NCBI RefSeq assembly: GCF_040939455.1
Contig: NC_134104.1
Coordinates: forward strand, 144,248,501-144,312,500
Origin: Microcebus murinus
Lineage: Eukaryota > Chordata > Mammalia > Primates > Cheirogaleidae
Reading direction: 5' to 3'
Length of the DNA stretch: 64,000 nt
A program made the translations under genes and the position numbers. This document shows, one piece after another, positions 14,367 to 26,489 of the stretch. The notes below the pieces were generated by a model. That model did no database searches. It was not told the DNA's origin and saw only the letters and a program-made list of their open reading frames with translations. The first letter of the stretch is position 1. Every line of letters begins with the position of its first letter.

Positions 14367-14488
14367 ACAGGAGCAAGAAGATCTTGAATTGAAGCACAAT
14401 TCCACATTAAAACAGCTGATGAGGGAGTTTAATACACAGCTGGCACAAAAGGAACAGGAGCTGGAAATGACCATAAAAGAAACTATCA
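14367..14488 (+). CDS. GOLGA4: GOLGA4 internal exon W5 (coiled coil)
   Basis: 122 nt. Acceptor TACTCAG; donor ATCA|GTAAGT. It completes the Lys codon split at the end of the giant exon, then encodes QEQEDLELKHNSTLKQLMRE to EMTIKETI and ends with the first base of a split Asn codon. It is close to the human sequence and remains coiled coil. Confidence 0.96.
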
Positions 14489-14824
14489 GTAAGTAAAACT
14501 TTAAATTCAGTAAGGAATGAATCAGTAGAGAGTATAATTTAAGCCTACTCTTTTTGCACTTGCTGTAGGTGCTTTAAGTTATTAAACTGGAGAATAAATG
14601 ATCCTTACCCAAGAATTTTCTCTAATGGGAGCTTTTGCTCAGGGAGAGGGTACATTTGATCACTGATGGGCTGGATATCTCATTAAGCACCTTGAAATGC
14701 TGATATAAAATTATATTTTATCAAAATTAATTTGCAGTGAGAGTTCTTACTGAAATTGGAATATAAATGTTAACTCTTGACTAATGTGTATTCTTGTGTA
14801 TATGTGTTCATTTTTATTTATTAG

Positions 14825-14955
14825 ATAAGGCCCAGGAGGTGGAGGCTGAACTTTTGGAAAGCCATCAAGAAGAGACAAATCAGTTACATAAAAAAATTGC
14901 AGAGAAAGATGACGATCTAAAAAGAACAGCCAGAAGATATGAAGAAATCCTTGAT
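14825..14955 (+). CDS. GOLGA4: GOLGA4 internal exon W6, weak donor
   Basis: 131 nt. Acceptor TTATTAG; the exon completes Asn and reads KAQEVEAELLESHQEETNQL to RRYEEILD. The donor is GAT|GTACCT, a poor match to the GTRAGT consensus. It is chosen because the next exon starts with codons for AREEEMTAK, which restores the known sequence EEILD-AREEE. Reading through the donor would add about eleven codons (VPYFLSLFHF) before a stop, so retention would truncate the protein ahead of the GRIP domain. Confidence 0.93.
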
Positions 14956-16591
14956 GTACCTTATTTTCTCTCTCTCTTTCACTTTTGAAATTTAGCTTTA
15001 ATAGATTTCATGATAGTGCTGAAGATTTCCTATTTTTCTAATATAAAGGGTTTTCTGGGGGCTCCATATTATATAATAATAATATATTAGTATTTTTAAA
15101 GTGTATGCAGATCTATAAAGTCTGATTGATTTCTGCCAGGATTGTAGTTTCCTGATCAGATTCTGCTAACCAGGCAGTACAGTCCACTTGCTGGTATTAG
15201 AGCAACAGTGAGTTACTAAGGGGAAGAATAGATTCTCTTTTCCATCATCCTCATAGATTCATTCTGAACTGTGAGAGAACCAGACTAAGAATTGAGAGCT
15301 TGTGCTTGTGTGAAGTCTAGATAATGGGATAGTTAGTGTGTGTCTGAGTGTGGCTGCTTAACTTAGCTGGTGTCTTTGTGGATGGACCAGTGAACTTTAC
15401 TCCAGCCCTACCGAATTTGTTGGTTTTTTATTGGTCTCAAGGGAGAAAAGAGATGGGGAACAAAATGGAATGCATCAACCAAATCTTTTGTAATTAGTAG
15501 AAGATTAGTTCAAAGTACTTATTCTGCTAATGCCACATTGACATTAGTATGATATGCTACTACCGCACTGCCATTAGTAGAGAAAGATAAGCCATAAAGA
15601 TATGCTGTGAAGATAAACGATGAATGCTAGTGAGTACTTTGGACTCTAAGAACATTTTCAAAAGTAAAACAATGTAAATTATTCTTGGTTGGGTTACAGA
15701 TTCTTTAGTTACTCCAAGCCTTATTTCACTGTATGCCAAGAAGCATTTGATGATTAAGAATGCATGAATCAGAGAATCATGCCTCAGCTGTCTATGTCAG
15801 CAGTAGAAGTCTGAGCCAGGAACAGCTTTAATAAAAATTATTTTAAATGTAATTGAAATGGCTAAAAATTCCAGGATATGACCATACCTATAGATGCTAC
15901 CTTTTGTAATTTTTGAGCTTTAAATCTCATTATGAAAAGATTTAAATAATTTCGCATTTTCTTATATTTCCATAGAGTATACATGTGCTAAGTTTTAAAA
16001 AATACTATTACTTCTTGAATGCCTAGAGAATGTTGGAATTGAAAGATACATAAAAGTTAGTATAGTTCGATCTTCTGGGGTTTTTTGTTTGTTTGTTTAA
16101 GACAGAATGAAAAGCAAGTTCAGCACAATGAAGTGATTTCTCTAAAACAAATTATTTAGTGAGTGGTAGAGCAGTGATTCTTCATTGTCTTCATGTATTT
16201 TATTTAAAAAGACTTCTCCCTAAGAAAATAACTTAGAGAAGGCAAGTTATTTATCATGGATAATGAAGTCAAGGAGTTTCATTTTCAGGGCTATGTGCCA
16301 GAGCTCTAGAGTTCCTTTTGATAACCTACTTGTCTATCTCTAGATGTATAAGGTAAACTTTTCAAGGGTCATGATAAACCTCTGTAGGTGGAGGGGTGAT
16401 AGAAAAGGGAGACAGGTAGCTGTAGGCCCTCAGGCATGGTTCCTCCTTCATAATCTACTGTGTATTAGGGAAACTAAGGATATTGTACATCAGACTTCAG
16501 GCTTGGAGTAGTAGAGCAAGTGGGTAGGAAGTGGAGGGTAGGCAAGGGAATGGCGTGGACTCTTCCCTAAACCCCTTCTTGTGCCTTGGAC
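14956..16591. other. GOLGA4: Intron W6-W7, first part
   Basis: No gene or repeat family recognised. Composition is ordinary mixed intron sequence, with a short (GTTT)n tract near 16086. Confidence 0.55.
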
Positions 16592-17350
<759 letters not shown>

Positions 17351-18459
17351 GCCTTAGACTTTTAACTGCCAGGACTAGGCTAACTTTGTAATTAAACAGG
17401 CAGTCCCCCTCTAAACATTTCAAATACATACTCTATCTTGAAGAACATTTTTTGAAAAACTAAAAAGGGTTATTAGCAATTCTCAGCAAATACTATATTG
17501 CTTTGATTCTGAGATTTATTTTCCACCATTCTTCCATTTAAAAACTTCTGGAATTGGAGTTTTATCTGGAATTTGTATATATTATGTAGTGGTGTTTTTT
17601 TTCCCCTTGTCAAAAGCTCTTACTAGATTGATGATCTGTCTCAGTGATGACATTGTAGAATGGTGTATGTTTGTCATCTATTAAGATAATTCTGTGATTT
17701 GTTAATAGCAAATTTGAATACAGAGACATTTCATGTTCCTGCCTTTCCTATCTTAGGTAATATTCTTACCATTCCTCTATTTGAAAAAGGGGGAAACTTT
17801 TGTTATCCTTGATTTTCACCTCCTAGCTTCCTAAGCATCTCACACATATGTATCCACCTGGCTATTTTGACATGAAATCTGCTTATATCCTCAGCATAGT
17901 ATCCAAGATGTAGTGGGCTCTTACTATGTGGTTTTCCATTTAATCCTATTGCAACTCCACTGCTACCACCGCAGTCTGGGCTGCCATCTGTCATCTTTCA
18001 TCTGCTTGTATTAATGTCTCACCTGGTCCCTTTGCTGCAGTCTTTTCTATAATGTATTTGTCAGTCAGAGTTATTTTCTTTCTTGAAAAAAAAAGAAAAA
18101 AGGTGTGATATTTTACTTCTACTCTTAACTATGTGCATTGGCTTCCCATTGTCCCAGTGATACTTCCTCCAGTTCATTCTGTGTTCCAGCCAACTCAGCC
18201 TTAGCTTATTCTTCACTGTATTTTACCTTTGTTCATGCTTTTCTGTGTGCCTAAAATAACTTTCTCAAGTTCATGAATTAATGTAAGCATTATTGTCTCT
18301 CTTTTGGCTTTTTTTTAAAAAAGATTTTATATTCAGAAAAAAATTCTATTTATTTATTTACTTACCATTTATTAATACTTAATGCATTAATAAATACATT
18401 TAATACTTAATGCATTGATAAATACATTAATACTTAATGTATTAATAAATAATATTTTG
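17351..18459. other. GOLGA4: Intron W6-W7 with AT tandem repeat
   Basis: No gene seen. Three copies of a roughly 27-bp AT-rich unit (ATTAATACTTAATGCATTAA…) lie in tandem at about 18371-18451, immediately before an antisense Alu. Confidence 0.6.
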
Positions 18460-18738
18460 TTGTTGCTCTGTTGCCTGGGCTAGAGTGATGCCTGGGTATC
18501 ATCATAGCTCACTGTAGCATCAAACTCCTGGGCTCAAGCAATCCTCCTACCTCAGCCTTCCAAGTAGCTAGGACTACAGGTACATGCCACCATGCCTGGC
18601 TAATTTTTAAATTTTTTATAGAGACAGGGTCTTGTTATGTTGCTCAGGCTAGTCTCGAACTCCTGGGCTCAAGCTATCTTCCTGCTTTGGTATTTCAAAA
18701 GTGCTGGGATTACAGGCATGAGCCATCACATCTGGTCT
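18460..18738 (-). repeat. Alu, older, antisense
   Basis: Diverged reverse-orientation dimeric Alu lacking the lemur-type linker. Confidence 0.88.
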
Positions 18739-19000
18739 ATATTCAGATTAAAAATTTTGAATCAAATGTATTCACATGGCTTAAAGATCAAAATAATATT
18801 AAAAAGTATACTTTGAGAATGGTATGCATATATAATGAAAGTTGTACCTATTCCTGTTGCCTGTGTTCTGCCTCATCTGCCCCTGCTCCCTCCACAGGCA
18901 ACTGTTAGTTTCTTGTGTAATATTCCAGTGTTCCCTTATGCAAGCAGAAACAAAAATGAAATATATTCTTATTTTTTCCCTTTCCTACTCAAAAGGTAGC
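18739..19000 (-). repeat. Old L1 3'-end-like remnant
   Basis: CATGGCTTAAAGATCAAAAT followed by CCTCCACAGGCAACTGTTAG resembles the antisense 3' UTR of old L1M families. Divergence is high. Confidence 0.4.
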
Positions 19001-19164
19001 TTTTTGGATATACTTTTCTACATCATAGATTTTCCCCTATTTTTTTTAAACCCCTTAAATATAATTAATTACATCTATATTCTTCATTTATGCTCCTTAC
19101 TCATCTATATTTGTTACTTCACTTGTAATATGTAATTTTTGTCATACAAACATACGTGTGTAGG

Positions 19165-19290
19165 AATATATTAATGAATCTGTCCTCTCCCTTAGACTGT
19201 AAGCATTTTGTGGGCAGAGATTTTGTTGTTCATCTCTAGTCTTGAGAACCTAGCCCAGTACCTGGCACATACTAGATACTTGGTAAATTT
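19165..19290 (+). repeat. L2 3' end
   Basis: Pattern 'tagactgtaagc … gggcagagatttt … agtacctggcacatactaga … ttggtaaat' is the conserved 3' tail of the ancient L2 LINE. Confidence 0.55.
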
Positions 19291-19647
19291 GAAGATGATA
19301 CATGGTAGGCAGGGAAGAATTCCTTTGGGAGGAGAGCATGGTGACATCTCGAAAGAGAAGTTGGGCACTCATGAGGGAGCTTACCTAGTAGCCTAGTGCC
19401 AACCTCAGAGTAGTCTCATTGGGAGAGTAGCTCCTCAATCTACATTAGATACGAAACTGGTTTATTTTTAACATTGACTGTATTTGAGTGATATGGCTTT
19501 GGCATTAATAACTGTCTTTAAAACATAATCTCCATGTGTGTGCATAAAATTCAATTTAACTGGTTTTTCTTACTGTTTTTACTTCAAAGCAACAATACTT
19601 TTTTAGAAAGAAGACTAAAAAGATTTTATAAAGGATATTACAGAACT

Positions 19648-19682
19648 TTTTTTTTTTTTTTTTTACTGGGATGAAATGAATG
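19648..19682 (-). repeat. Miniature poly(A) retro-insertion
   Basis: A run of 17 T followed by ACTGGGATGAAATGAATG is flanked on both sides by the 12-bp direct repeat TATTACAGAACT (19636-19647 and 19683-19694). Read on the minus strand this is an 18-nt cargo with a poly(A) tail between target duplications, the structure of an L1-driven insertion truncated to almost nothing. Confidence 0.7.
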
Positions 19683-19694
19683 TATTACAGAACT

Positions 19695-21221
19695 ATTTCT
19701 TGAATTAGAAATAACACATCAGGGATTTTCTAATTCTTAGAGGACTTGCTTTGGATTGGTTATCCCATTGCTGTTAAAGGAAATGTCAGACATAGCTAAT
19801 TGTCATATTAAAATCTGGGCCTAACTAAATAAGTAGCCGTAGAGGTGATCCCTTTGAACAAGGCTAAACCACATTGACACAGACAGCGACACAAGCAATA
19901 CCATGGTAGAATAAAAACAGACTGAGGGAAGGGATGTTTTTACAACAATTTCTGGTTGATGGTGTTTTAGGGGTAGAGGCCTGGTAAATGTATTCCTCAG
20001 TGGAGAGACATCTAAGGAGGCTAGTTACTGAGATCTCTGCTTATGTTCAGAGAATGATTTTGTTTTTTTTCAATTAGTCTTAAGAAAGTTTCATGACAAG
20101 TAGTATTTAAAATTAAATTTTCCAAGTGTCCTCTGGTTCATTGCTTTATTTTGTGCTATGGGGCTTAATAGCCTAGTTTTATTTGTTTTTGAGAATGATG
20201 TTTTTTGTTTTTGGCAACTCAGTATCTGTTAAAATCAGATAGCTGTTTATGGTTGTTTTTCCTGTTAAGTATCTTACTCAGCAAACACTTGTCCTCATTA
20301 CTCAAATCAGATCAATATTCCAAATGTTCTTTTAGCACAGAGGTTATTGCAAGATTTATAAGACTGAAGAAAAAAGCCTGGATTGCTCTATACAATAAAT
20401 TGTAGTAATTACCAAGAGAAATGAAGGGATGTAAGAATGGACAACAGCCTTTTACCAGAGTGGTCAAAACAGAAGAGAGGACAATTTGTATGCCAAATTT
20501 TATAAGTAGCATCATTGGACCGATAAGTTACGTATTGCTTTTTCTAGTTCAGCCTTGTCTATTTTTTGCAAAGTTTGGGTCAAAGGAAGATTACATTGAT
20601 TATCAACACATTGGACAGTAACTGTTTTTTTTCAAAAATAGATTTTAGTTGAACATTTACCCCAAAGAACTGCTGATGTGGTTTGGAGGCAGATATATAG
20701 ATGTCCAGGTTTGCAGAACTAGGACAAAGGACCATCTGTTCGTTTATGCATCCTATCCAAAGCAGGCAAAAAACCAATCTCCACAACATCTTGTGACCAG
20801 TATATTGTCAGAAAATATTAATGAATATTTTCTAGAAATCAAATTCCAATATAGAAAAGGCCGAACTCTTATAGGGTTTGTATTGTATTTTTGTCCCAAT
20901 TCTGTTATACACCTAATTGTTGCTTAAAGCTGGGAACCCTAGCTTAAGGGGAAGGAAACTCGGGGTGAGGACAAAGGGAGTGAGGATGGAAAAGAGGATA
21001 TCCTAGGAGTAATGGACAGGATTCAAAAGGGCTTGGAGTTCAAACTGGGGCATGAAGGAAAGTGTTTTGAGCAGAGTAATGAATTAAAATAAAAACAATA
21101 GAGTATGTCTCAAAAACTTAGTGTTTCTTTTTCCTGTAGAAGTGGCTTTCTCTATGCTATGTTGCCTTTCTACAATGTTCTTTTGATATGTTTATTAACG
21201 TGTTATTATTTTATTCCAAAG
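19695..21221. other. GOLGA4: Intron W6-W7, last part
   Basis: No repeat family recognised. A 92-codon open frame at 20649-20927 has no recognisable protein, no splice support and ordinary intronic composition, so it is not called as a gene. Confidence 0.5.
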
Positions 21222-21335
21222 GCTCGTGAAGAAGAAATGACTGCAAAAGTAATGGACCTGCAGACTCAACTTGAAGAGCTACAGAAGAAATATCAGCAAA
21301 AGCTACAGCAGGAGGAGAACCCTGGCAGTGATCAT
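21222..21335 (+). CDS. GOLGA4: GOLGA4 internal exon W7 (coiled coil)
   Basis: 114 nt, 38 whole codons. Acceptor TTCCAAAG, donor CAT|GTGAGA. It encodes AREEEMTAKVMDLQTQLEEL to QQEENPGSDH. It follows a 6.3-kb intron that contains a lemur-type Alu and several older repeats. The end (NPGSDH) is a less helical hinge before the short exons that lead to the GRIP domain. Confidence 0.95.
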
Positions 21336-21399
21336 GTGAGAGGAATTTGAGTTTGCTGCCTGTTTCTTGAAAACATTGTCATTTCCATGCTTTGACATG

Positions 21400-21600
21400 T
21401 TTGCTAACACACATATGTATTTATCTCGTTTAATCCTAGCAAAAACGTTTTGAGAGAGATTCTTGCCTCTATTTCATAGACAGTGAAACTAAGGTTCAAA
21501 GAGGTTAAATAAAATGTTTAAGCTTACAGAATAAATGTACTGGGAATATAAACCCAATCTACCAGACTTCAAAGCCTAGTGCTTCTTGGTCTTTTCCATG
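21400..21600 (-). repeat. MIR
   Basis: Antisense MIR: TCGTTTAATCCTAGCAAAAA, then CAGTGAAACTAAGGTTCAAA and GAGGTTAAATAA, the reverse of the MIR core. Confidence 0.65.
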
Positions 21601-21766
21601 GAAAGAAAATCAGAGAAAAGTGAAAAATATAGACCTGGGGGCATAGCAAGTATGATATTTTTAGTTATAAAAAATTTTGTGCTAAAAAGTCATATAAATT
21701 TTATATTTTACTGTGTAATGTATCCTTAGTCGCAGTCACATAAAAATGATATTTTTAGTTATGTAC

Positions 21767-22102
21767 TTTTTTTTTTTTTTTTTGAGACAGAGTCTCGCTT
21801 TGTTGTCCAGGCTAGAGTGAGTGCTGTGGCGTCAGCCTAGCTCACAGCAACCTCAAACTCCTGGGCTCAAGCGATCCTCCTGCCTCAGCCTCCTGAGTAG
21901 CTGGGACTACAGGCATGCACCACCATGCCCGGCTAATTTTTTATATATATATATCAGTTGGCCAATTAATTTCTTTCTATTTATAGTAGAGACGGGGTCT
22001 CGCTCTTGCTCAGGCTGGTTTTGAACTCCTGACCTTGAGCAATCCGCCCGCCTCGGCCTCCCAAGAGCTAGGATTACAGGCGTGAGCCACAGCGCCCGGC
22101 CA
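21767..22102 (-). repeat. Alu, lemur type, antisense
   Basis: Full-length Alu in reverse orientation with the ATATATATATCAGTTGGCCA linker. AGTTATGTACTTTT occurs on both sides as the target duplication. Confidence 0.96.
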
Positions 22103-22682
22103 AGTTATGTACTTTTAAGAAAAATAATTTCTATCTTTCTTCTTGGTTAGTGAATCAGATGCAAATACAATAGGGTGATTTTGGAAAATTGGACACAATT
22201 CAAAGAGAACTGGCCCTGCATATCTTAGGCGTTTAAAAAAATAACCCTAATCTTTAAGTAAAATTAACACTATGAAAGATAGATCATGTTTACCCTGTGG
22301 CTTCTTGTCCCACTGTGCACCCCAACAAGTGCACACCCACAGGACATAAAGCCCCTGGTTTGAAAAGGCTGATGATAGTGTACTGTTCCACTTCCTAAAA
22401 CGTTCTCACCCATCTAGGATGGTCTTTTCATAGCACAGTCATGAAGTAATGGGAAAGTGAGTAGACACTGTTCATGACCTTATCCTTGAGAGGCTTCATT
22501 ACAGAATGTCAGTTACCAGATAACAATTTTTTAGACAACCAATTACATGGATCACCTTCCCAAAGTGCAGAGAAGGGGCCTTTATAAAGAGGTTTGCTAT
22601 GCTGTGCCACGTGGTAGGTATATCTCAGTTATAAGCACTGAGCAAACTTAGCAGACCATTTCTGTGTTTCTTTAATAGCTCT

Positions 22683-22867
22683 TTTTTCTTTCTTTCTTTC
22701 TTTCTTTTTTTTTTTTTTTTGAGAGACAGGGTCTCACTGTTGCCCAGGATGGAATACAGTGGATGATCATAGCTTACTGTAACCTTGAACTCCTGGGCTC
22801 AAGCGATCCTCCAACCTCATCTTCCCAAAGTGCTGGGGTTAAAGGCATGAGCCACCATGCTCAGCCT
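22683..22867 (-). repeat. Free Alu monomer, antisense
   Basis: About 140 bp of a single Alu arm after a (TCTT)n/T-run, flanked by CTTTAATAGCT on each side. The single-arm length with intact target duplications indicates a monomeric 7SL-derived SINE rather than a broken dimer. Confidence 0.8.
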
Positions 22868-23770
22868 TTAATAGCTATTAAGTTAGTTCTGTATGTATAT
22901 ATGTATTTATTTATTTATGCTATTTGGTCATGACTTGAAGATACTAGGCACTATTCAATACTACTTCCTATGAGAAAATACACATATTTCACTGTGTATC
23001 ATGAACTTTTCCTTAGTATCAATGTAAGTATTAATGTTGTAGATAGTAGCATTTTGAACTGTGTTGGGATGACATAGAGTACTGACGCATTGTGAAATTA
23101 ATATTCAGAAAGACTTCTGAGTCCTTTTCCTTGTGTCATAAGAAAGAGAAAATATCCTTAATTACTTCTACTCTAAAAAATATTTTTCCATTGTGTTTTT
23201 CATGAGTTTTTATCCTTTTCCTCTTGAGCATCTTTTGGTGCTTCCAGATACCTTCATTTGCTTACCAGTGTGAGTTTCATGAAAAATAATTTGTTATTAC
23301 AGCTCAGAGTGGATTCCCAGAAATAGTGCTTTAGAAATTTCCCTAAAGGGTTTATGTACTTTAAATAGATGTTAGTCTTTAATTATGTAAAATTATACAA
23401 ATAATAGAACATATTCTTGTTGTAAAAGAAGTAATACAGAAGTATACAGCATAAAACCCTCTTTGTTGGGCACCTCCCTTCCCAAGTGGTAATAATCATT
23501 GTTAGTTGTTTGGTGAGTGACCCTCAGTTTTTTTCCCCTCTATGTTTACCTATGTTTGTATGTATTTGTACTATAATATTTTGTATAACAAAGTAGAACA
23601 TTTGTTTAAAAGCAAATATTTAAAGTTGCCTTATCTCAAATCTGACCACTCCATTAAGACTAGAGCACTGACTTCTTATTTCCTTGTATTTTTATATTAC
23701 TCTATTTTATTGTTTCTTTACTTATAGATTTTATTGTATATATTCATTATTTTTTCTTTTCCATTTTCAG
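22868..23770. other. GOLGA4: Intron W7-W8, last part
   Basis: AT-rich. The segment at about 23380-23560 (GAAGTAATACAGAAGTATAC, CCTCCCTTCCCAAGTGGTAA) may be an old L1 3' fragment. Nothing else recognised. Confidence 0.4.
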
Positions 23771-23791
23771 GTAACAATTATGGAGCTACAG
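23771..23791 (+). CDS. GOLGA4: GOLGA4 21-nt microexon W8
   Basis: A 21-nt exon encoding VTIMELQ. Acceptor CCATTTTCAG; donor CTACAG|GTAAGA. It is supported because VTIMELQ lies exactly between the flanking exon products in the known protein (…NPGSDH-VTIMELQ-TQLAQKTT…). The exon begins GTAAC directly after the acceptor AG, so both of its ends read CAG|GTAA. The length is a multiple of three, so skipping keeps the frame and removes seven residues of the coiled coil. Confidence 0.93.
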
Positions 23792-23968
23792 GTAAGACTA
23801 ATTCTTTGAATTTCACTGAAGGTTGTACATTTTAGGAGCATTCTGTTTTATAAGTTAAAACATAAAGAGGCTCTCTTTTAACATGGAAAAATTCCAAGCA
23901 GTACAGAAATGTGTCCATGCAATAATGAAACCCATATGCACTGCACATCTGACTTTTTGTTTTTTCAG

Positions 23969-24037
23969 ACACAATTAGCACAGAAGACGACTCTAATCAG
24001 TGATTCAAAATTGAAAGAGCAAGAGTTCAGAGAACAG
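23969..24037 (+). CDS. GOLGA4: GOLGA4 internal exon W9
   Basis: 69 nt, 23 codons: TQLAQKTTLISDSKLKEQEF then REQ. Acceptor TTTTTTCAG, donor CAG|GTACAG. It lies only 177 nt after the microexon, so the intron between them is the shortest in this part of the gene. The product is the last stretch of rod before the GRIP region. Confidence 0.95.
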
Positions 24038-24894
24038 GTACAGCCTAACTGGTGCCTTTTATTTTGAACTAAATTTATGTTAGCATGCACTTGGATATTC
24101 TTGCGTTTTACATGAGAAATTTTATTTCCAAATCCAAAGGTGCTAGAGCCTATCTCCATAAATTCATGATCATATATATTTAAACAAGAATTTTCATCGC
24201 TTTATTTCCAGTGCTTATTAACATTTTGGATAACAATTTGTGTTTGTATAATTTGTAATAATTTAAGTTCTAAAAAGAAGTTATTTTTATCAGAGAAAAA
24301 AGTATGTTGACATCAATCTTTGGTAAGATTTTTCCAAGTGGTTAAATTGTCCTAATCTACTATGATTTGTCCATATGTTATCCATGGGCAGTATATGTCC
24401 ATGGACAGGATATGTCCACAATTTAAATGGGACCATGTATGTACTTCTTCAATGATGCACAAGTGTGCACACACCAGTACATGTGGTGCATGATCTTTAG
24501 TAATGTCTTTTTCTGAACTCTGGAGACATAAGGGCTCAAGTCACAAGGTTAAGTTTGAAGGCTTCATCTCCAGGGATTTTGCAGTTCTTTTAAAATTCAT
24601 ATAGACAAAAATCTTGATATTGTTAAAACTGGGTGAGAGGTGGGCAAATAGGCATTAATTGTACTATACTTTCTTTGAATATGTTTGAAATTTTTCATAA
24701 AATTTTTAAAAATTTCATAAAAATAGGTATTGAGTCCCAATTTAACTTTTTTTCTATTTCCCCAGTGGTTCAGCTTTTTAAATCTATTCTGAAGATTACT
24801 GCTTTAAAATTCTTTTTTTTAACATCCTCAAATCTTAAAAACTATCTTAGTGTAACAATTTTTGGATTAGTTATTTTTATTGTGGGGAGATACA
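24038..24894. other. GOLGA4: Intron W9-W10, first part
   Basis: No gene. At 24370-24420 a short motif (CCATGGGCAGTATATGTCCA, CCATGGACAGGATATGTCCA) is repeated in near-tandem. The rest is AT-rich intron. Confidence 0.5.
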
Positions 24895-26040
24895 CATAAA
24901 AATTACCATTTAAACTGTTTAAAGTACACAGTTCATTGACATTTAATTTAGTTCATTGGCATTTAGTTCACTTATAATGTTGTGAAACCATTATCTAGTT
25001 CCAGAATGTTTCATCACCCCAAAAGGAAACTCACATCCAGTAAGCAGTCACTTTCCACTACCTCTTTCCCTAACCCCTGGCAACCACTAATTTGCTTTCT
25101 GTCTCCATGGATTTGCCTATTCTGGGTATTTCATATAAATGGCATCATACAACACATGAACATTTTATGTCTGGCTTTTTTTACTTAATGTTTTCAATAT
25201 TCATTCTTGTTGTAACATTTATCAATATTGACTTTATTGCTTTTTATGGCTGAATAAGATCTCATTGTATGGATATACTACATTTTGTCCATTCATTAAT
25301 TGATTGACATTTGGGTTGTTTCCACCTTTTTTTTTCGCTATAACAAACAGTGCTGCTAGGAACATTTGTTTACAAGTTTTTGTTTGAACACCTGTTTCCA
25401 ATAATTTTGGGTGTATACCCGGGAGTGAAATTGCTAGATCATGTGGTAATTCTATGTTTAGCCTTTTGAAGAACTGCCAAACTTTTCCATAGTGGCTGTA
25501 CCATTTTATGTTACCATCAACAAAGCTTAGGGACCCCAATGTCTCCCCATCCTCAACAACAGGTTTTTTGATTATTGCCATCCTAGTCAGTATGAAGTAG
25601 TATCTCATTGTGGTTTTAATTTGCAATTCTCTAATGACCAATAATTTTGAGCATCTTTTTATTTCCTTGTTGGCTCTTTCGAACAATGTAATATCTCCTT
25701 GTGGTTTTAATTTGCAATTCTTTAATGACCAATGATGTTGAGCATCTTTTATCTGCTTGTTGGCTCTTTGGAACAATGTCTGTTCAAGTCCTCTGCCCAT
25801 TTTTTAGTTGGGTTGTCTTCTTGTTGCTGAGATGTAAGTGCTGTTTATATATTCTAGATACAAATCCCTTATCAGATATATGATTTGCAAATATTTTCTC
25901 CCATTCTGTAGGTTGTCTTCACTTTCTTGATAGTGTCCTTGATGCACAAAGGTTTCTAATTTTAGTAATATACAGTTTATTTTTTTTGTTTGTGCTTTTG
26001 GTGTTAATTTGTTTTAATTTTATTTGCCTATATTCTATCT
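24895..26040 (-). mobile_element. Antisense L1 (ORF2 C-terminus and 3' UTR), broken
   Basis: On the minus strand this reads L1 ORF2 C-terminal motifs (FFKRLNIELPHDLAISLPGI; MFLAALFVIAKKKG) and then the 3' UTR toward lower coordinates (CAACCACTAATTTGCTTTCT). Frames are interrupted and the 5' part is missing. A segment of about 90 bp is present twice in tandem (25601-25690 and 25692-25780). It lies in the intron before exon W10. Confidence 0.85.
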
Positions 26041-26257
26041 TTTTTAAACTTCATACATATATACATATTTTTTAGGCTAATCAAGTGAAGCAGTGGGAGT
26101 GGAGAAGGAACAAAGGAATCTGTAACTGGTTGTGATCAATTAGTTGTATATATTCTATCTATCTTAACCATCAAAAAATCTAGTGGCTATAGCAATCCTT
26201 TTTTCTTGCATATGGTTTGCATATGAATCTTATGGTTTGAATATTTGTTATTTTTAG

Positions 26258-26333
26258 ATTCACAATTTAGAAGACCGTTTGAAGAAATATGAAAAGAATG
26301 TATATGCAACAACTGTGGGGACACCTTACAAAG
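26258..26333 (+). CDS. GOLGA4: GOLGA4 internal exon W10 (end of rod)
   Basis: 76 nt. Acceptor ATTTTTAG, donor AAAG|GTAAGA, ending with the first base of a split Gly codon. It encodes IHNLEDRLKKYEKNVYATTV then GTPYK. The helix ends here: the Thr/Gly/Pro-rich GTPYKGG is the linker leading into the GRIP domain. The upstream intron carries an antisense L1. Confidence 0.95.
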
Positions 26334-26489
26334 GTAAGAATGATTTCTCCTATCATATTATCTGTGGTTGTCTTTTATTGGTGGATTTATGGATGATTTT
26401 TATTTTTGCCTTTGCTAATCTATATTTTTCTCATATTTAAATTACTTATTTTTTCTTAATAGGCAAATGTATATATTTATTGTGTATAT

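Noticed and set aside
20649..20927. 92-codon frame in the W6-W7 intron as an extra GOLGA4 exon
   Set aside because: The flanking exons W6 and W7 join in frame exactly as in the known protein, and the sequence is not coiled coil.
25234..25800. 188-codon minus-strand frame as a host protein
   Set aside because: The residues are L1 ORF2 C-terminus, including its internal duplication; it is a dead LINE fragment.
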